Origin: Beroe ovata
Lineage: Eukaryota > Ctenophora > Nuda > Beroida > Beroidae
Assembly: GCA_946803715.1 (NCBI GenBank)
Contig: CAMPET010000050.1
Location: 336,902 to 355,224, forward strand
DNA: 18,323 nucleotides
Reading direction: 5' to 3'
The first letter of the stretch is position 1. Every line of letters starts with the position of its first letter. The translations under genes and the position numbers were made by a program. The notes beneath the pieces are model-generated. The model saw only the letters and a program-made list of their open reading frames with translations. It had not been told where the DNA came from and did not search any database. Positions 1 to 15,776 of the stretch are shown piece by piece.

Positions 1-16
1 CCCCCCCCCCCCGCAG

Positions 17-939
17 TCGACACTCGACACCCCTGACATTCGCCGCCCCAGGTTTGATGGAATGGTTGAAGAGGATCACAGGCAGGTGACATACGCGTGT
101 GTGACACCACTTCTTGTTGACACGCTCGTCACAATGCTCAATTACTACTTGAAGGAGCTTGTGGGAAACACTCAAACCAAGTACAAAGTAGGTGCTATAG
201 ATACCTCTCTCACTGCACCATGGTGACATGTGTATCGAGACACCTATAACATGGTCAATTGCAGGTCCGCAATTTGGACGAAGTGAAGTTCAAGCCGGGG
301 AGGTTGCTCCAATCAATTGTTGGGATTTACATCAACCTATCGTGCGAAGCATCCTTTATAAGTGCTATACCCCGCGATGGGAGGTCATACCATTCCAATC
401 TTTTCCACGATACAATCGCAAAGCTCCGCAAACTGAACGCTACCGATGACGTCATATCTGGGATCCAGCAGGTTTGCCGGAGAATTTGAAGATGCTGTGA
501 GTGATATTATTATTAGTATTGCGGGGTAATTGATCGTAATATCGTGGCAGGTTTGTGAGTTGGCTGAGCGCCAGCTGGCATCGCACCAAGATGAAGAGCT
601 CCTCACGGATGAAGCACCGCCCGAGTATATTGATCCTATCCTAGGTATGTCAGGAAATCAGGAGACAGTGATGTTTATGTTAACTCATCCACAGTGATGT
701 TCATGTTTATACTCGCTTCCCCAGGAACACTAATGTCTGATCCAGTGCTTCTGCCCACTTCTAAAGTTGTGGTTGACCGGTGTGTTATAGCGAAACACCT
801 GCTCAGTGACCCGATTGACCCCTTCAACCGGCAACCGCTCCAAATGTCGGCGGTTGTGCCACAACTCGAGCTGAAGGCGCAAATCGAGTGTTGGAAGAAT
901 GAGCAGATCGCCGCAATGCGATCAAACCCTCCCGAATGA
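17..939 (+). CDS. UBE4A: UBE4A-like ubiquitin conjugation factor E4 (3' part, U-box)
   Basis: This is the C-terminal part of an E4/E3 ubiquitin ligase that elongates ubiquitin chains with an E2 partner. Four exons join in frame: about 17-187, 265-471, 551-644 and 725-939 (stop TGA 937-939); the introns are only 77-80 bp. The first exons encode the end of the Ufd2 core, with motifs such as [11 protein letters not shown] and [12 protein letters not shown]. The last two encode the U-box, including [35 protein letters not shown] and a PELK-like end. From recalled family sequences it fits UBE4A (VTVDR, HLLSD, DPFNRSPL) better than UBE4B (IMDRS, HLLNSP). The left exon border is uncertain: the frame stays open from base 2, and acceptors could lie at 16 (after the C tract) or 51. 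The exon 2 donor is the weak GTTTGC, needed because the frame stops 18 bases later. The 5' part of the gene lies outside the window. Confidence 0.9.
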
Positions 940-1085
940 ATACGAGATGATTGACTGAACAGTGAATTACGGCTGGAGCATGAAAAAATGAATTGGTGAA
1001 TAGTGAGGTTCAACTTGAGACTTGGGTAAGGCAATTGACAATTCTGTTTCTTTTACTTAAGTTTTGAACGGAAACAAACTTATTG

Positions 1086-1091
1086 AATAAA
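1086..1091 (+). terminator. Poly(A) signal of the UBE4A-like gene
   Basis: AATAAA lies about 147 bases after the stop codon, in an A-rich 3' UTR. A second overlapping hexamer candidate (AATAAA) follows within ten bases. Cleavage would be expected near 1105-1120. Confidence 0.7.
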
Positions 1092-1266
1092 AATAAAACG
1101 CAATTTTCGGATGCGAACATGTTTTGAATACACGGGAACATTTCAAACTTAAGGTAAACACATCTCTAAAATGTTGATTACAACGAAAAAAGGGCTCTAA
1201 TGTTACAAAAATCCATCTGTTGTCTACATATTCTACCGCGAGCGGTACGCTAAATTCCCGCGGATT

Positions 1267-3330
1267 TCAGCCCGCGAACATCGGTCCAGTGTAGTCCTGG
1301 TGCTCGTCAATGAAGTTATTGATAAAACCATATCGCGCATTGAATCTGACAGTTCTGGTCGAGTTACCAGTTGTTGAGTTGCCTGTGGTCGACGTTGGTG
1401 TTGGTGTTGTCGCTAGTGTAGGGGGTGGACGAGATCCGGTGGAGATCTCTCTGTTCACGAGCAGAGCTCCCGAGCCGAACACCTGTTCCAATTCCTTCTC
1501 TGCCGTTTCTAGGTTGAGGGCGACATTCTCAGCCCACCATTGGAAAAACTTCACTTCGTCCTCTTCTGATTCTCTCGCCTCTATATCTACATCTTGATCT
1601 ACATCTTTGTCTAGCGTGTGACTAGGAATACGGAAAGAGACTGGTATAACTTTTTCCAAAATTTTGAAGAAGTCACTACAGTCATGTTTGAGGATACGAT
1701 TCGAAAAGGCCATCTTCTCTGCTTCGATCAGCTCACGTTGTGCTTCGAGCTCTGCTTGTTCCAGAAGTACCAGCATTTCAAAGTAATCCCCGTAGAGGCT
1801 CTGATGGATGATATAATCGTACTCAGGTGAGGCAAAGAACTCATCCTCGATTTGAGGTGCGATATGCGGTATCAGATCATCTATGAAATCCTTCGCGTAG
1901 AAGTAATCAAACTTCTCCTCGAGGAGAGGCGTCAGGTTGAGTAGCTCGTAACCATACTTGAAGGTACCGTTGTCCAGGTTTTTGTAGATATCAAAACCGA
2001 TCTGTGACTCGCAGTGCTTGTAGAGGAATCCCTCAGCGCCGTAGCAATAATCGTGTCGATCCACCTTCGTGTTTTTATGTCGGAGCGAGTGTACGAACTT
2101 ATCAATTTTAAGCGAAGTTAGCCGCCAATCGGCCACATCTCGGCTCGTAATAAATTTGGTGTAGTCTAGGACCTTCATGCAGTAGGAACACGAATCTGAG
2201 GGATCACCCGAGCAACTCTCCGTTAAATTCCATGAGGAGTAGCCCACCATTATACTGTCGAAATAGACGACAATCTCATAGTTGAGGAACACCAATGTCC
2301 AACTGCAAGGGATTCCATCAGATGATAAACACGCCGCAGAATCAATGAGAGAGTAATCCAAGTTGACGATGGGGCAACTCTCTATTTCCAGTGTTGCTCC
2401 TTTCTTCCCAACTCGGATAGAACCCTCCTTGAAAACCTTGCTCGCCGTGAACTGTCCGCTCAGCATGAAATCATATGTGGGTGCGCGATAACTGTGCTTA
2501 CGGCTAACCGCATTTAGTATGGCCGGGCCGGTCATTTCCACTAATTGTGATCTTGTAGCCAGCCTGCTTTCCACAATGGGCACTCCCCATACTGTCACCT
2601 CGGATAGGGTGAGACTAGTGGGTGGCAGAGACCAAGCTTTGAATATCTGTATGAAGATAGTGTCAGCAATGTGCTCCCCACACGTGATGTATACAGTATG
2701 GTTGCTCGTGTAAGTGGATGGGTCACAGTCCTTTATCATGGTAAGCCAATTAATCTGCACCGATATCTTCAGATCTGTCTGGTTGAGAGCAGGCGGCAGG
2801 GTGAGCTCAACGCCCCGGACAAAAGTAGTGGCCGACAGAATGACTGTAATCCATGGTTGATGGGTGTTGGAGTCAGTTCCCAAAACTGTCAGTGATGTGC
2901 TGTCATCTCCATCAGTAAGGTTATATGCTGTGATCGATGTGTCGAGAGAGTAGGTGTCTCTCCTCAGCTGATCGTTGGATGTCAATACCACTAGAGGAGG
3001 GACTGGGGTATTTGACTGATCACTTTCCTCCTCTATCAGTAGAGACCTCACCTCCTCGGAAATGGCGTTGAGAACCGGATGTCCATTCTCTCGCACGCCC
3101 AGCAGATCTTTCCAGTATTCGACTGTCTGGTCCTGTGGATTCAAGTTGGCGAATTCCCCCGTCACCCAGGATGTGGTGGCAGACCCTGTCACCATCCACC
3201 AGGGTTGTGTCATGGAGGTTGTCAGCCCTTCTACCATCCCGCTGTCTCGGTGATGAGCTGTAGGGTAACCCATTGTCACTAGCGTAAACAGGGCCAGGCA
3301 AACAGCTGCCTGTTTGACAAAATGCAACAT
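1267..3330 (-). CDS. Secreted orphan protein with fucolectin/F5-8C-like domain, single exon
   Basis: An uninterrupted frame encodes 687 residues. Residues 1-21 form a signal peptide (hydrophobic CLALFTLVTMG), so the product enters the secretory pathway. Residues about 125-250 resemble the F5/8C (discoidin) or fucolectin fold: NLTDGDDSTS, then HQPWITVIL, then VELTLPP, a Cys pair at 202 and 217, and the closing strand LTLSEVTVWG. Such domains bind sugars or lipids in known families, but calcium-site and fucose-binding residues cannot be assigned here. Residues 280-450 are Cys-containing with no family recognised. A Glu-rich, possibly coiled-coil segment spans 515-545, an acidic stretch spans 575-593, and 633-660 is a Pro/Thr/Ser-rich mucin-like linker with GNSTTGNST sequons. 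There is no second hydrophobic segment, so it is probably soluble. It runs tail-to-tail with UBE4A. An intronless gene among intron-rich neighbours could be a retrogene or a fast-evolving lineage gene. The reading frame is certain; the function is not. Confidence 0.85.
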   Translation of the reverse strand: MLHFVKQAAVCLALFTLVTMGYPTAHHRDSGMVEGLTTSMTQPWWMVTGSATTSWVTGEFANLNPQDQTVEYWKDLLGVRENGHPVLNAISEEVRSLLIEEESDQSNTPVPPLVVLTSNDQLRRDTYSLDTSITAYNLTDGDDSTSLTVLGTDSNTHQPWITVILSATTFVRGVELTLPPALNQTDLKISVQINWLTMIKDCDPSTYTSNHTVYITCGEHIADTIFIQIFKAWSLPPTSLTLSEVTVWGVPIVESRLATRSQLVEMTGPAILNAVSRKHSYRAPTYDFMLSGQFTASKVFKEGSIRVGKKGATLEIESCPIVNLDYSLIDSAACLSSDGIPCSWTLVFLNYEIVVYFDSIMVGYSSWNLTESCSGDPSDSCSYCMKVLDYTKFITSRDVADWRLTSLKIDKFVHSLRHKNTKVDRHDYCYGAEGFLYKHCESQIGFDIYKNLDNGTFKYGYELLNLTPLLEEKFDYFYAKDFIDDLIPHIAPQIEDEFFASPEYDYIIHQSLYGDYFEMLVLLEQAELEAQRELIEAEKMAFSNRILKHDCSDFFKILEKVIPVSFRIPSHTLDKDVDQDVDIEARESEEDEVKFFQWWAENVALNLETAEKELEQVFGSGALLVNREISTGSRPPPTLATTPTPTSTTGNSTTGNSTRTVRFNARYGFINNFIDEHQDYTGPMFAG

Positions 3331-3431
3331 CGCGTGGCGTTAAAATGTGCTTCTCATCGTTGCATTACATTTCATCTGTTATGGCACAGCTCACAGCTAT
3401 CATCCATGGGACATGCATTAAAGTTCTACTT

Positions 3432-3439
3432 CTATATAG
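3432..3439 (-). promoter_or_regulatory. Candidate TATA box of the 687-residue secreted protein gene
   Basis: CTATATAG lies 102 bases upstream of the ATG on the minus strand, which would place a start site near 3405 and leave a 5' UTR of about 75 bases. The octamer is palindromic, so strand is assigned from the gene position only. Confidence 0.4.
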
Positions 3440-3589
3440 CGCGTCGAGATACTAGCATGTGAAACTAGAATTTAATGGACTTCACCACGTCATGGAATCC
3501 GAAGAGGATATCAATCGCAATTTCCGAAACCTAAAAGTAAATGGGTCATAATCACGAGATTTTACTCTGTCAACTGGAAGGTCGCAACT

Positions 3590-3816
3590 GCAAGTGCAAC
3601 GTGTGCACAGCTCGAAGGCCGGGTCGAAATGTTTCGGCATTCGATTAAGGCGGCAAGGCGCGCGAGTTGGGTCACGGCGGGTTGGGTCAATGGTCACGCG
3701 ACGTGGGATGTGGGAAGAATATTCCCACGTTGCGTGACGGTGACCCAACCTGCCACGACTTTTCTGTTTCAGTTCACTGAGTGGAATAGGGGCCGGGCGC
3801 GAAATGCGAATGTGTG
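3590..3816. mobile_element. Diverged MITE-like element with internal hairpin
   Basis: A 26-base imperfect inverted repeat (3683-3708 against 3723-3747; the outer part reads TGGGTCA and TGACCCA) forms a hairpin. The right side, 3756-3816, is a decayed version of the terminal repeat found at 4544-4594 (shared ACGACTTTT, CAGTTCACTGAGT and AGGGGC pieces). GCAACGTGTGCACAG at 3596-3610 matches the other copy's outer end exactly. It has no coding capacity, so it would be non-autonomous. It is likely an older copy of the 4011-4603 family. Confidence 0.5.
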
Positions 3817-4010
3817 CTGTGTCAGTGTGTACACGTGTGACTGTGAGACTACGAGTACGATAAACAGAGGCCATGGCCAGGTCAGATTGAGATATGGAAT
3901 CTCAAATCTGACGCGGCTGGATGTTTTAGCTGTTCGAGTTCACCGTTTCTTGTGTGCGCCTTTGAATGTTGAACTTGAAGGCATTGCATTTGCATAAAAA
4001 GCAAAAAGCC

Positions 4011-4603
4011 TGTTTTTGTGCACACGTTGCGCGCCCCTGTAATTCTATTTCTACTCAGTGAACCGAAGAGTCGTAGAAAAGACCAAGACTTTGATCTTAG
4101 AAAGTCTTAGAATTAGAAAGTCTAAGTCGTAGAAAGTTTCTACGACTTTCACTAATAGACTTTCTAATTCTACGACTTTGGACTTAGAGTTAGACCTTCT
4201 ACGACGTAGAGTGTTCATGTTAGACTTGCTTTCTTGTGCACACGTTGCGCGCCCCTGTTCTACTCAGTGAACTAAAAAGTCGTAGAACTAGAATTAGAAA
4301 GGGGACGCGCAGCGCGCGCGGAGTATTTGGGTCACGCAGCGCGGGAACAGACTTTCTACGACGTAGAAAGGAGTCGCTGTCGTAGAAACAAGAAAGGAGA
4401 CCACGTGGAGACGCGCGGAGACGCGCGGAGTATTTGGGTCACGCAGCTGGCAGCGCGGCGCGGGAACACCTGTTAGTGTTTTTGTGTTCCCGCGCTGCGT
4501 GACCCAAATACTCCGCGCGCGCTGCGCGTCTCCGTGGTTTGGACTACGACTTTTCAGTTCACTGAGTAGAACAGGGGCGCGCAACGTGTGCACAGTGTTT
4601 TTG
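4011..4603. mobile_element. Composite MITE-like element with 51-bp terminal inverted repeats
   Basis: 4235-4285 and 4544-4594 are inverted copies of 51 bases with one mismatch; the outer end reads TGTGCACACGTTGCGCGCCC. A third copy of this end, interrupted by a few bases, starts at 4017, so two elements seem joined or nested: a left one (about 4017-4234) rich in repeated TCGTAGAAAG/CTTTCTACGA motifs, and a right one (4235-4594). The right element holds three copies of a GC-rich stem (4302-4349, 4417-4468, and inverted at 4484-4530) with TATTTGGGTCACGCAG at its core. TGTTTTTG occurs at 4011-4018 and 4596-4603 and could be an 8-bp target duplication, although it does not sit exactly at both terminal-repeat ends. 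No transposase is encoded. Confidence 0.7.
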
Positions 4604-4632
4604 TCTGATATAACTGGTAGTCGGCCAGTCGG

Positions 4633-4789
4633 GTAACCTCAAACCTGACCTGTTTCTTGCGCGGGCGCGCCTTCATAAATGTTCATTGCATCGAGTTCGA
4701 CGAAGTTCGGCCTTCGATGATCATGAAGACGTGCGTGCAGCGTGCTCAGTGCCGCGCGTAAGAAACAGGTCACTGTCAGGTCAGGTAAC
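4633..4789. mobile_element. Second MITE-like inverted-repeat element
   Basis: The left end (4633 on; GTAACC, then CCTGACCTGTTTCTTGCGCG) and the right end (to 4789; CGCGTAAGAAACAGGTCACT, then CAGGTAAC) are imperfect inverted copies of about 35 bases. The middle is also partly self-complementary (CTTCAT near 4671 and ATGAAG near 4722). Further decayed pieces follow at 4826-4870 (TTCGGCATTCGAGTTCGA, also found in similar form at 3633) and 4972-5030 (CTGTTTCTCGCGCGAGAAGC). No open frame of interest is present. Confidence 0.5.
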
Positions 4790-5073
4790 ATCTTACTTCT
4801 TAGTCTGACATGACTATGGACTAGCCTGTTTCGCATTTCGGCATTCGAGTTCGATGAAGGCGCGCGCACGATCACATAATCAGAAAGTGAAACAGTGGAC
4901 TGATGACATTTTAGGCAGTTCGGCAGGTGAATGATATTCGGCAACGGCAACGCTGCGTGACCCATGAAATATGTCCTGATCTGTTTCTCGCGCGAGAAGC
5001 AGAGGTCACTGGTCAGATAAACCTGACAATGGATTTGCAAATCCAATTAATTAGTTTTAATCATAATGTGATT

Positions 5074-5278
5074 GATAGTGCTAAAATGCTAGTTTTAGCA
5101 ATGATAAAATTAAGAGTCATTTTATTCAGCTGTTTATAGTATTCTGCAAATTCAAAGTATGATCAAGATTCGCACTGATAGTGATACTGCTAAAATGCTA
5201 GTTTTCGTAATCATAAAATTAAAAGTCATTTTATTCAGCTGTTTAATTTTATAGTATTCTGAAAATTTGATCAAGATT
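5074..5278. repeat. 109-bp tandem duplication, A+T-rich
   Basis: 5074-5170 and 5183-5278 are direct copies offset by 109 bases. They share CTAAAATGCTAGTTTT, AGTCATTTTATTCAGCTGTTT, TATAGTATTCTG and GATCAAGATT with small indels. The duplication lies just past the stop codon of the RTK gene, and each copy carries TTTATT, which is AATAAA on the RTK strand. Confidence 0.85.
5230..5235 (-). terminator. Candidate poly(A) signal of the RTK gene
   Basis: AATAAA on the minus strand lies 123 bases after the RTK stop codon, inside the second copy of the 109-bp repeat. The first copy (about 5121-5126) offers a second, more distal signal. An ATTAAA also lies nearby at 5242-5247. Confidence 0.55.
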
Positions 5279-5357
5279 TATGACAATTGTTCGGTAAATC
5301 TGATACTGATATTGATAAGTTAATACCGATAGTCTGGCTTAGAAATAGTTCAAACAA

Positions 5358-12086
<6,729 letters not shown>

Positions 12087-12230
12087 TTCAAACGAACACG
12101 AAAAGTGAGGTAGTCAAAGTGAGATTTCACTGATCTCACATTACCAATGGAGCACCTACTCATGACAAAATTTACACTGGAGTAGGTCGGGAAATTTGGA
12201 CGCGCGTACGTGAGTAGAGAGGTTGATATA

Positions 12231-12235
12231 TGTGA

Positions 12236-12268
<33 letters not shown>

Positions 12269-12345
12269 AGTGTGTGTGTGTGTGTCTGTGTGTGTGCGTA
12301 TGTGTGCGTGTGTGTGCGCGTGTGTGCGCGTGTGTGTGTGTTAGA
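12231..12345. repeat. (TG)n microsatellite
   Basis: An interrupted TG/GTGTGCG tract of about 110 bases lies 145 bases upstream of the RTK start codon. Frames read through it are artefacts of the repeat. It could affect the RTK promoter by spacing or Z-DNA formation, but nothing in the sequence proves this. Confidence 0.95.
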
Positions 12346-12545
12346 TCATGATGGTGAATGTTGCCAGAACACGCGAGAGAAAGAGAGATTTGTCGCTGAG
12401 TCTCCATATATCCTTGCCTCCTACTATATAATCCATCTCAGGATAGATACGAGGGGGAACTTACATTGTCAGTTCTGGGATTCCCAGTTCCCTAGAGAGA
12501 ACCAGCAATCTCGTGACTACAGCCATCATACTACAGCCATCTAAT

Positions 12546-12641
12546 GTGTTCATCCCGAGTTTGGGTCATGTTATCATCCTGTGTTTGGGTCATGCGTTCA
12601 TCCTGTGTTTGGGTCATGTGTTCATCCTGTGTTTGGGTCAT
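12546..12641. repeat. Four tandem 24-bp repeats
   Basis: Four consecutive 24-base units have the core CATCCTGTGTTTGGGTCAT; the last two differ by one base. They lie between the C1orf43-like gene's probable poly(A) site and the RTK promoter. Apart from this and the TG tract, 12087-12988 shows no coding signal. Confidence 0.9.
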
Positions 12642-12723
12642 GTAAGTGTGTGTTACTGATATGAAAAGTGTTCTGGAGAGTATTATCATTCGAGTCGTAT
12701 CATGAAAAGCAGAACATCACATC

Positions 12724-12729
12724 TTTAAT
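12724..12729 (-). terminator. Candidate poly(A) signal of the C1orf43-like gene
   Basis: ATTAAA on the minus strand lies 260 bases past the stop codon. It is the best hexamer seen in the 3' flank; no AATAAA occurs closer. Confidence 0.4.
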
Positions 12730-12988
12730 CTTTATCATCGGATTTAGATATCGTTATTCAGTCATAATTTCCAAGATCAGTCAACGCACTATAGGTACTG
12801 TTACAAACAATGATATTGTTCAAATGATTCTCTAACTATCAAAAGGTTAAAACTTGTCTGATAAAACACATAGTATTCTGGTGAACCTGCTGCCGTAGAA
12901 AGCGCTATCGCTTGTTACCATGCAGTTGCCAGTTGTTACCATAAAAAATAGTTGTTACCATGTTTACTGTCTGTTGGCATGGTAACCG

Positions 12989-14390
12989 CTATGAGATTTC
13001 ACCAGTTGGATCAAGATTGTGTATCTCTGCACAGGATAAATCGTGTTCTGATACTGATAACTGAAATACAAATAGTAGCCCGTACCTGCGTACTACAATG
13101 TCGCTGTTATGATAAGAATAAAGAACAGAATTACAATAGATAGGGACTACATTAGTACCAGCTACTATAACACACAGACAGGGATATCTTACCTCAATGA
13201 GGTCTCGAGACTCGTCTATATTCAAGTCTGATCTCCTGTTGATGGATATACTACTGCTCCTAGCTAACCCTGCCCCAAACTCTGGCACCAGGCCAGGGGT
13301 AGACAGCCACTTGTCCAGGGCCTCCTGGTCTATGACAGTGGACTGCGGGCCCTCTGAGTAGTCCTCGGGAACGAGGATGGAGAGACGGTTAATGAGATCC
13401 ATGAGTGTGTCAATAAACACCTTCTTCTCGTTCTCGTTGTATGGCTGGGAAAGTTGGATATCATGGACACATACATAAATACAAAGTACACATGCTCACA
13501 CACACACACACACAAACAGTAAACACACACGAATTCCTCACCTGTGAGCCGTACCGGGCTCTCTCATACGAGTCGAGTAGAGCAAGGCACACATCGTCCA
13601 CCTGGCCTAGAGGTGCTCCAGGCCGGGACAAGATGAACAGAAACTCTCGAAAACTCTGAGACTTGGCTCGCTGCCAGCTTGGGAGAATTTCGATAATCAT
13701 TCGATCTGAGGATAAGAAATGTTTGTTTCTATCACGTGATCATTGTAAACAAGCTATGCTCAACCTGCTAAAACATTGGCTATAATAATATACCTAGTGA
13801 TCGCATGGAGTCAACTGCAATCATACGGTGAGACAAGTCAGAGTGGGGCGACTCCCCTTCCTGTCCCTCCACTTCGAGAAACCGGGGCTCAACCCTGATC
13901 TCAGCAACTCTGTCCAAACCAGACAGGACCTCCTCCCTCATCGCCTGACATTAGGAGATGATACATGTGCCATTTCTATCATACCCAGCCTACTTCTAGC
14001 TATTGATCCCACTATGATATCCCCCACCCCATATGATACGACCCACCTGATTGGACCCCTCCCCTATAGGGGTATGTGGTGTGGGGTATTGTCGTAGTTG
14101 TATCCTCCTGTTAGCTCGGAACAGTGCCAGAAACAAGATAGCACCAGCCTGAACAGAGGGGGGAATTTATCACCACACTTTGGAATATGATATGCTGGCT
14201 TGGTGATAAATGAAGAGCAGCTCGGTGATAGCTGACTACCTCTTTCAGGGGTTGTCTTGGCATTGGACTCGGTAATATGGAAAACTCACCTTTCAAAAGT
14301 AGGAAATGTAAGTAGTAAAATATGAGATGCACGTACCAGAACAGCGTAAACCACAATAATGAGAACAATCTGTTTCCCAATATTAGCCAT
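12989..14390 (-). CDS. C1orf43: C1orf43 / NICE-3 family membrane protein, 6 exons
   Basis: Exons in transcript order are 14337-14390, 14047-14148, 13794-13944, 13542-13705, 13193-13444 and 12989-13060. Junctions are GT-AG with matching phases and sum to 795 nt, or 264 residues (the human protein is about 253). The N-terminus is a signal-anchor helix (IVLIIVVYAVLAGAILFLAL, about 8-27) followed by basic residues and PHTPIG, matching the human PHVPVG. Exon 3 has REEVLSGLDRVAEIRVEP and SHRMIAVDSMRSLD, aligning with the human EEIDIRLSRVQDIKYEP and YRMKALDAIRT. Exon 4 ends with ALLDSYERARYGS, against human LLDGYETARYGT, a family hallmark. The human protein is reported at Golgi and mitochondria and as a regulator of phagocytosis; transfer of that role here is inference. 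The last intron (13061-13192, 132 nt) has no stop and keeps frame, so retention would add 44 residues. The last exon (24 codons) is the least certain part. Confidence 0.88.
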
Positions 14391-15609
14391 GATCTCTACT
14401 GCTGACACAGGGGAGCGTTTCCCAGTGTCCTCCCACGGTACGTCTTGGTTATGGTCCTGTCATCATCATGTCATTATGTCATCCTGTGCACATTGCAATA
14501 ATTATTAGTCATTGGTCAGCAGACCCTCTATAATGGCATGGAAAATATTGGACAATTCCAGGAAATTAATTTCAGATTAATTTACTTCAAGTACATTTTC
14601 ACGATAGAGTATTGGTGAATGGGTGCAATGTTTTTGGAAGGTGACGGCGAAAATTTTCTCAGAAAATGCGATTGTTTAAATTTCGGTTCCACGCCCCTGC
14701 CTTTTAACAGCAGGTAATTTTCAATTAGCAGCGTGAATTTGGGTACCTTTTCTTTAATTGATGCAAGAGGGTATTCCTTCGAACCATCAATACCAAGTTC
14801 CCGATTATGGAACCTAAAAGCCACATGACTCTAGCTGTTGTTTTTGCTATTATTGTCCACTTTCAGATAAAAACAAAGCTGCCTCTATGGCTGTGTACAA
14901 TTAATAGGTAGTTGGAACTCAGTCACTGATACAATATTATGCTCTTTGATCGACTGTATAATCACGCCCATATCATTGTGTCGCTATTGTTCAATGCCAT
15001 GGAGAATTGTGTAAATGACTCTTTAGTCAATAAGATGAGTGTTCTACACAATAAGAGCTGTCAATTATTGAGTTCTGCCCCTTTTTTAAACATTATTCAC
15101 GTCTAGAGTCGCGTCTATTTTGTAGTTTTGTCCTCATTAGAATAGATGCCCCCGCTTTCAGCAGCTCACGTCATCAGAGCATGTCAATATAGCTGTGGAC
15201 AATGACCATATTACATAGGGCGTGGAAATATGCAGGGGGAGAGAGGAGATGTTTTGAAACCTCGATAATCAGAACAGTGACAGTGACACGTGTGTATATA
15301 CGTGTGTCGACATGTCCGCCTCGCTACAATAATAACCACCATCACCAGATATAGTGACAGTCGGCGCAACACCTGCTGTGTCATTAAACCCTCCTCTCCC
15401 CCCTCCCCTGCAATTTACATCATCCGCACGGCTATAGTCCAATTACCCGGCGCTTCCAGCAATAATCCCGGACCTTTTTTCATTTCGCAATGTTACAGTT
15501 CCATGTAATAAAGGTGGAGGAGCGGCCGAGGCTAATGTCAAGTGCTGTCAAATCTCACTTGTGTCTCGGCGAGGTGTTTTCTTGTCGCTCGCTATAGTTC
15601 GCCAGCTTC
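14391..15609. other. Intergenic region between divergent genes
   Basis: This stretch separates the C1orf43-like gene (leftward) from the cysteine-rich peptide gene (rightward), so it should carry both promoters. An 80-codon frame at 14582-14824 (-) matches nothing recognised, lacks splice continuity, and is probably chance or a decayed element. A+T-rich DNA fills 14830-15160. A CT-rich run lies at 15390-15412. No RNA gene was seen. Confidence 0.6.
14511..14515 (-). promoter_or_regulatory. CCAAT box candidate for the C1orf43-like gene
   Basis: CCAAT on the minus strand (context GACCAATGAC) lies about 120 bases upstream of the start codon, a usual distance for an NF-Y site. No TATA box is apparent. 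Confidence 0.35.
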
Positions 15610-15680
15610 ATGTCCCTGATACAAACACTCCTGCTCTTAGTCGCACTATCGGGCTATGCCTCACTATCAGGTACTCAATA

Positions 15681-15725
<45 letters not shown>

Positions 15726-15776
15726 GTGTGTATGTGTATGTGTGTGTGTACGTTTGTTTGCACGTGTCAGTTCACT

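Noticed and set aside
1-12. Run of twelve C at the window start
   Set aside because: It could be part of a polypyrimidine tract before the CAG at 14-16 or a low-quality homopolymer; no function can be assigned from one edge.
472-497. Good-looking GTGAGT donor at 497 after UBE4A exon 2
   Set aside because: Using it would include an in-frame TGA at 487-489 before the U-box, so the weaker donor at 472 is needed.
3482-5046. Several 99-135-codon frames in the inverted-repeat island
   Set aside because: They run across terminal inverted repeats and hairpins on both strands, show no domain, and are explained by GC-rich palindromes lacking stops.
12156-12544. Frames with Thr-His or Cys-Val repeats across the TG tract
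   Set aside because: They are translations of a microsatellite; the same applies to 15561-15923.
14582-14824. 80-codon minus-strand frame in the intergenic region
   Set aside because: No recognised motif, no splice partner and A+T-rich surroundings; not enough to call a gene.
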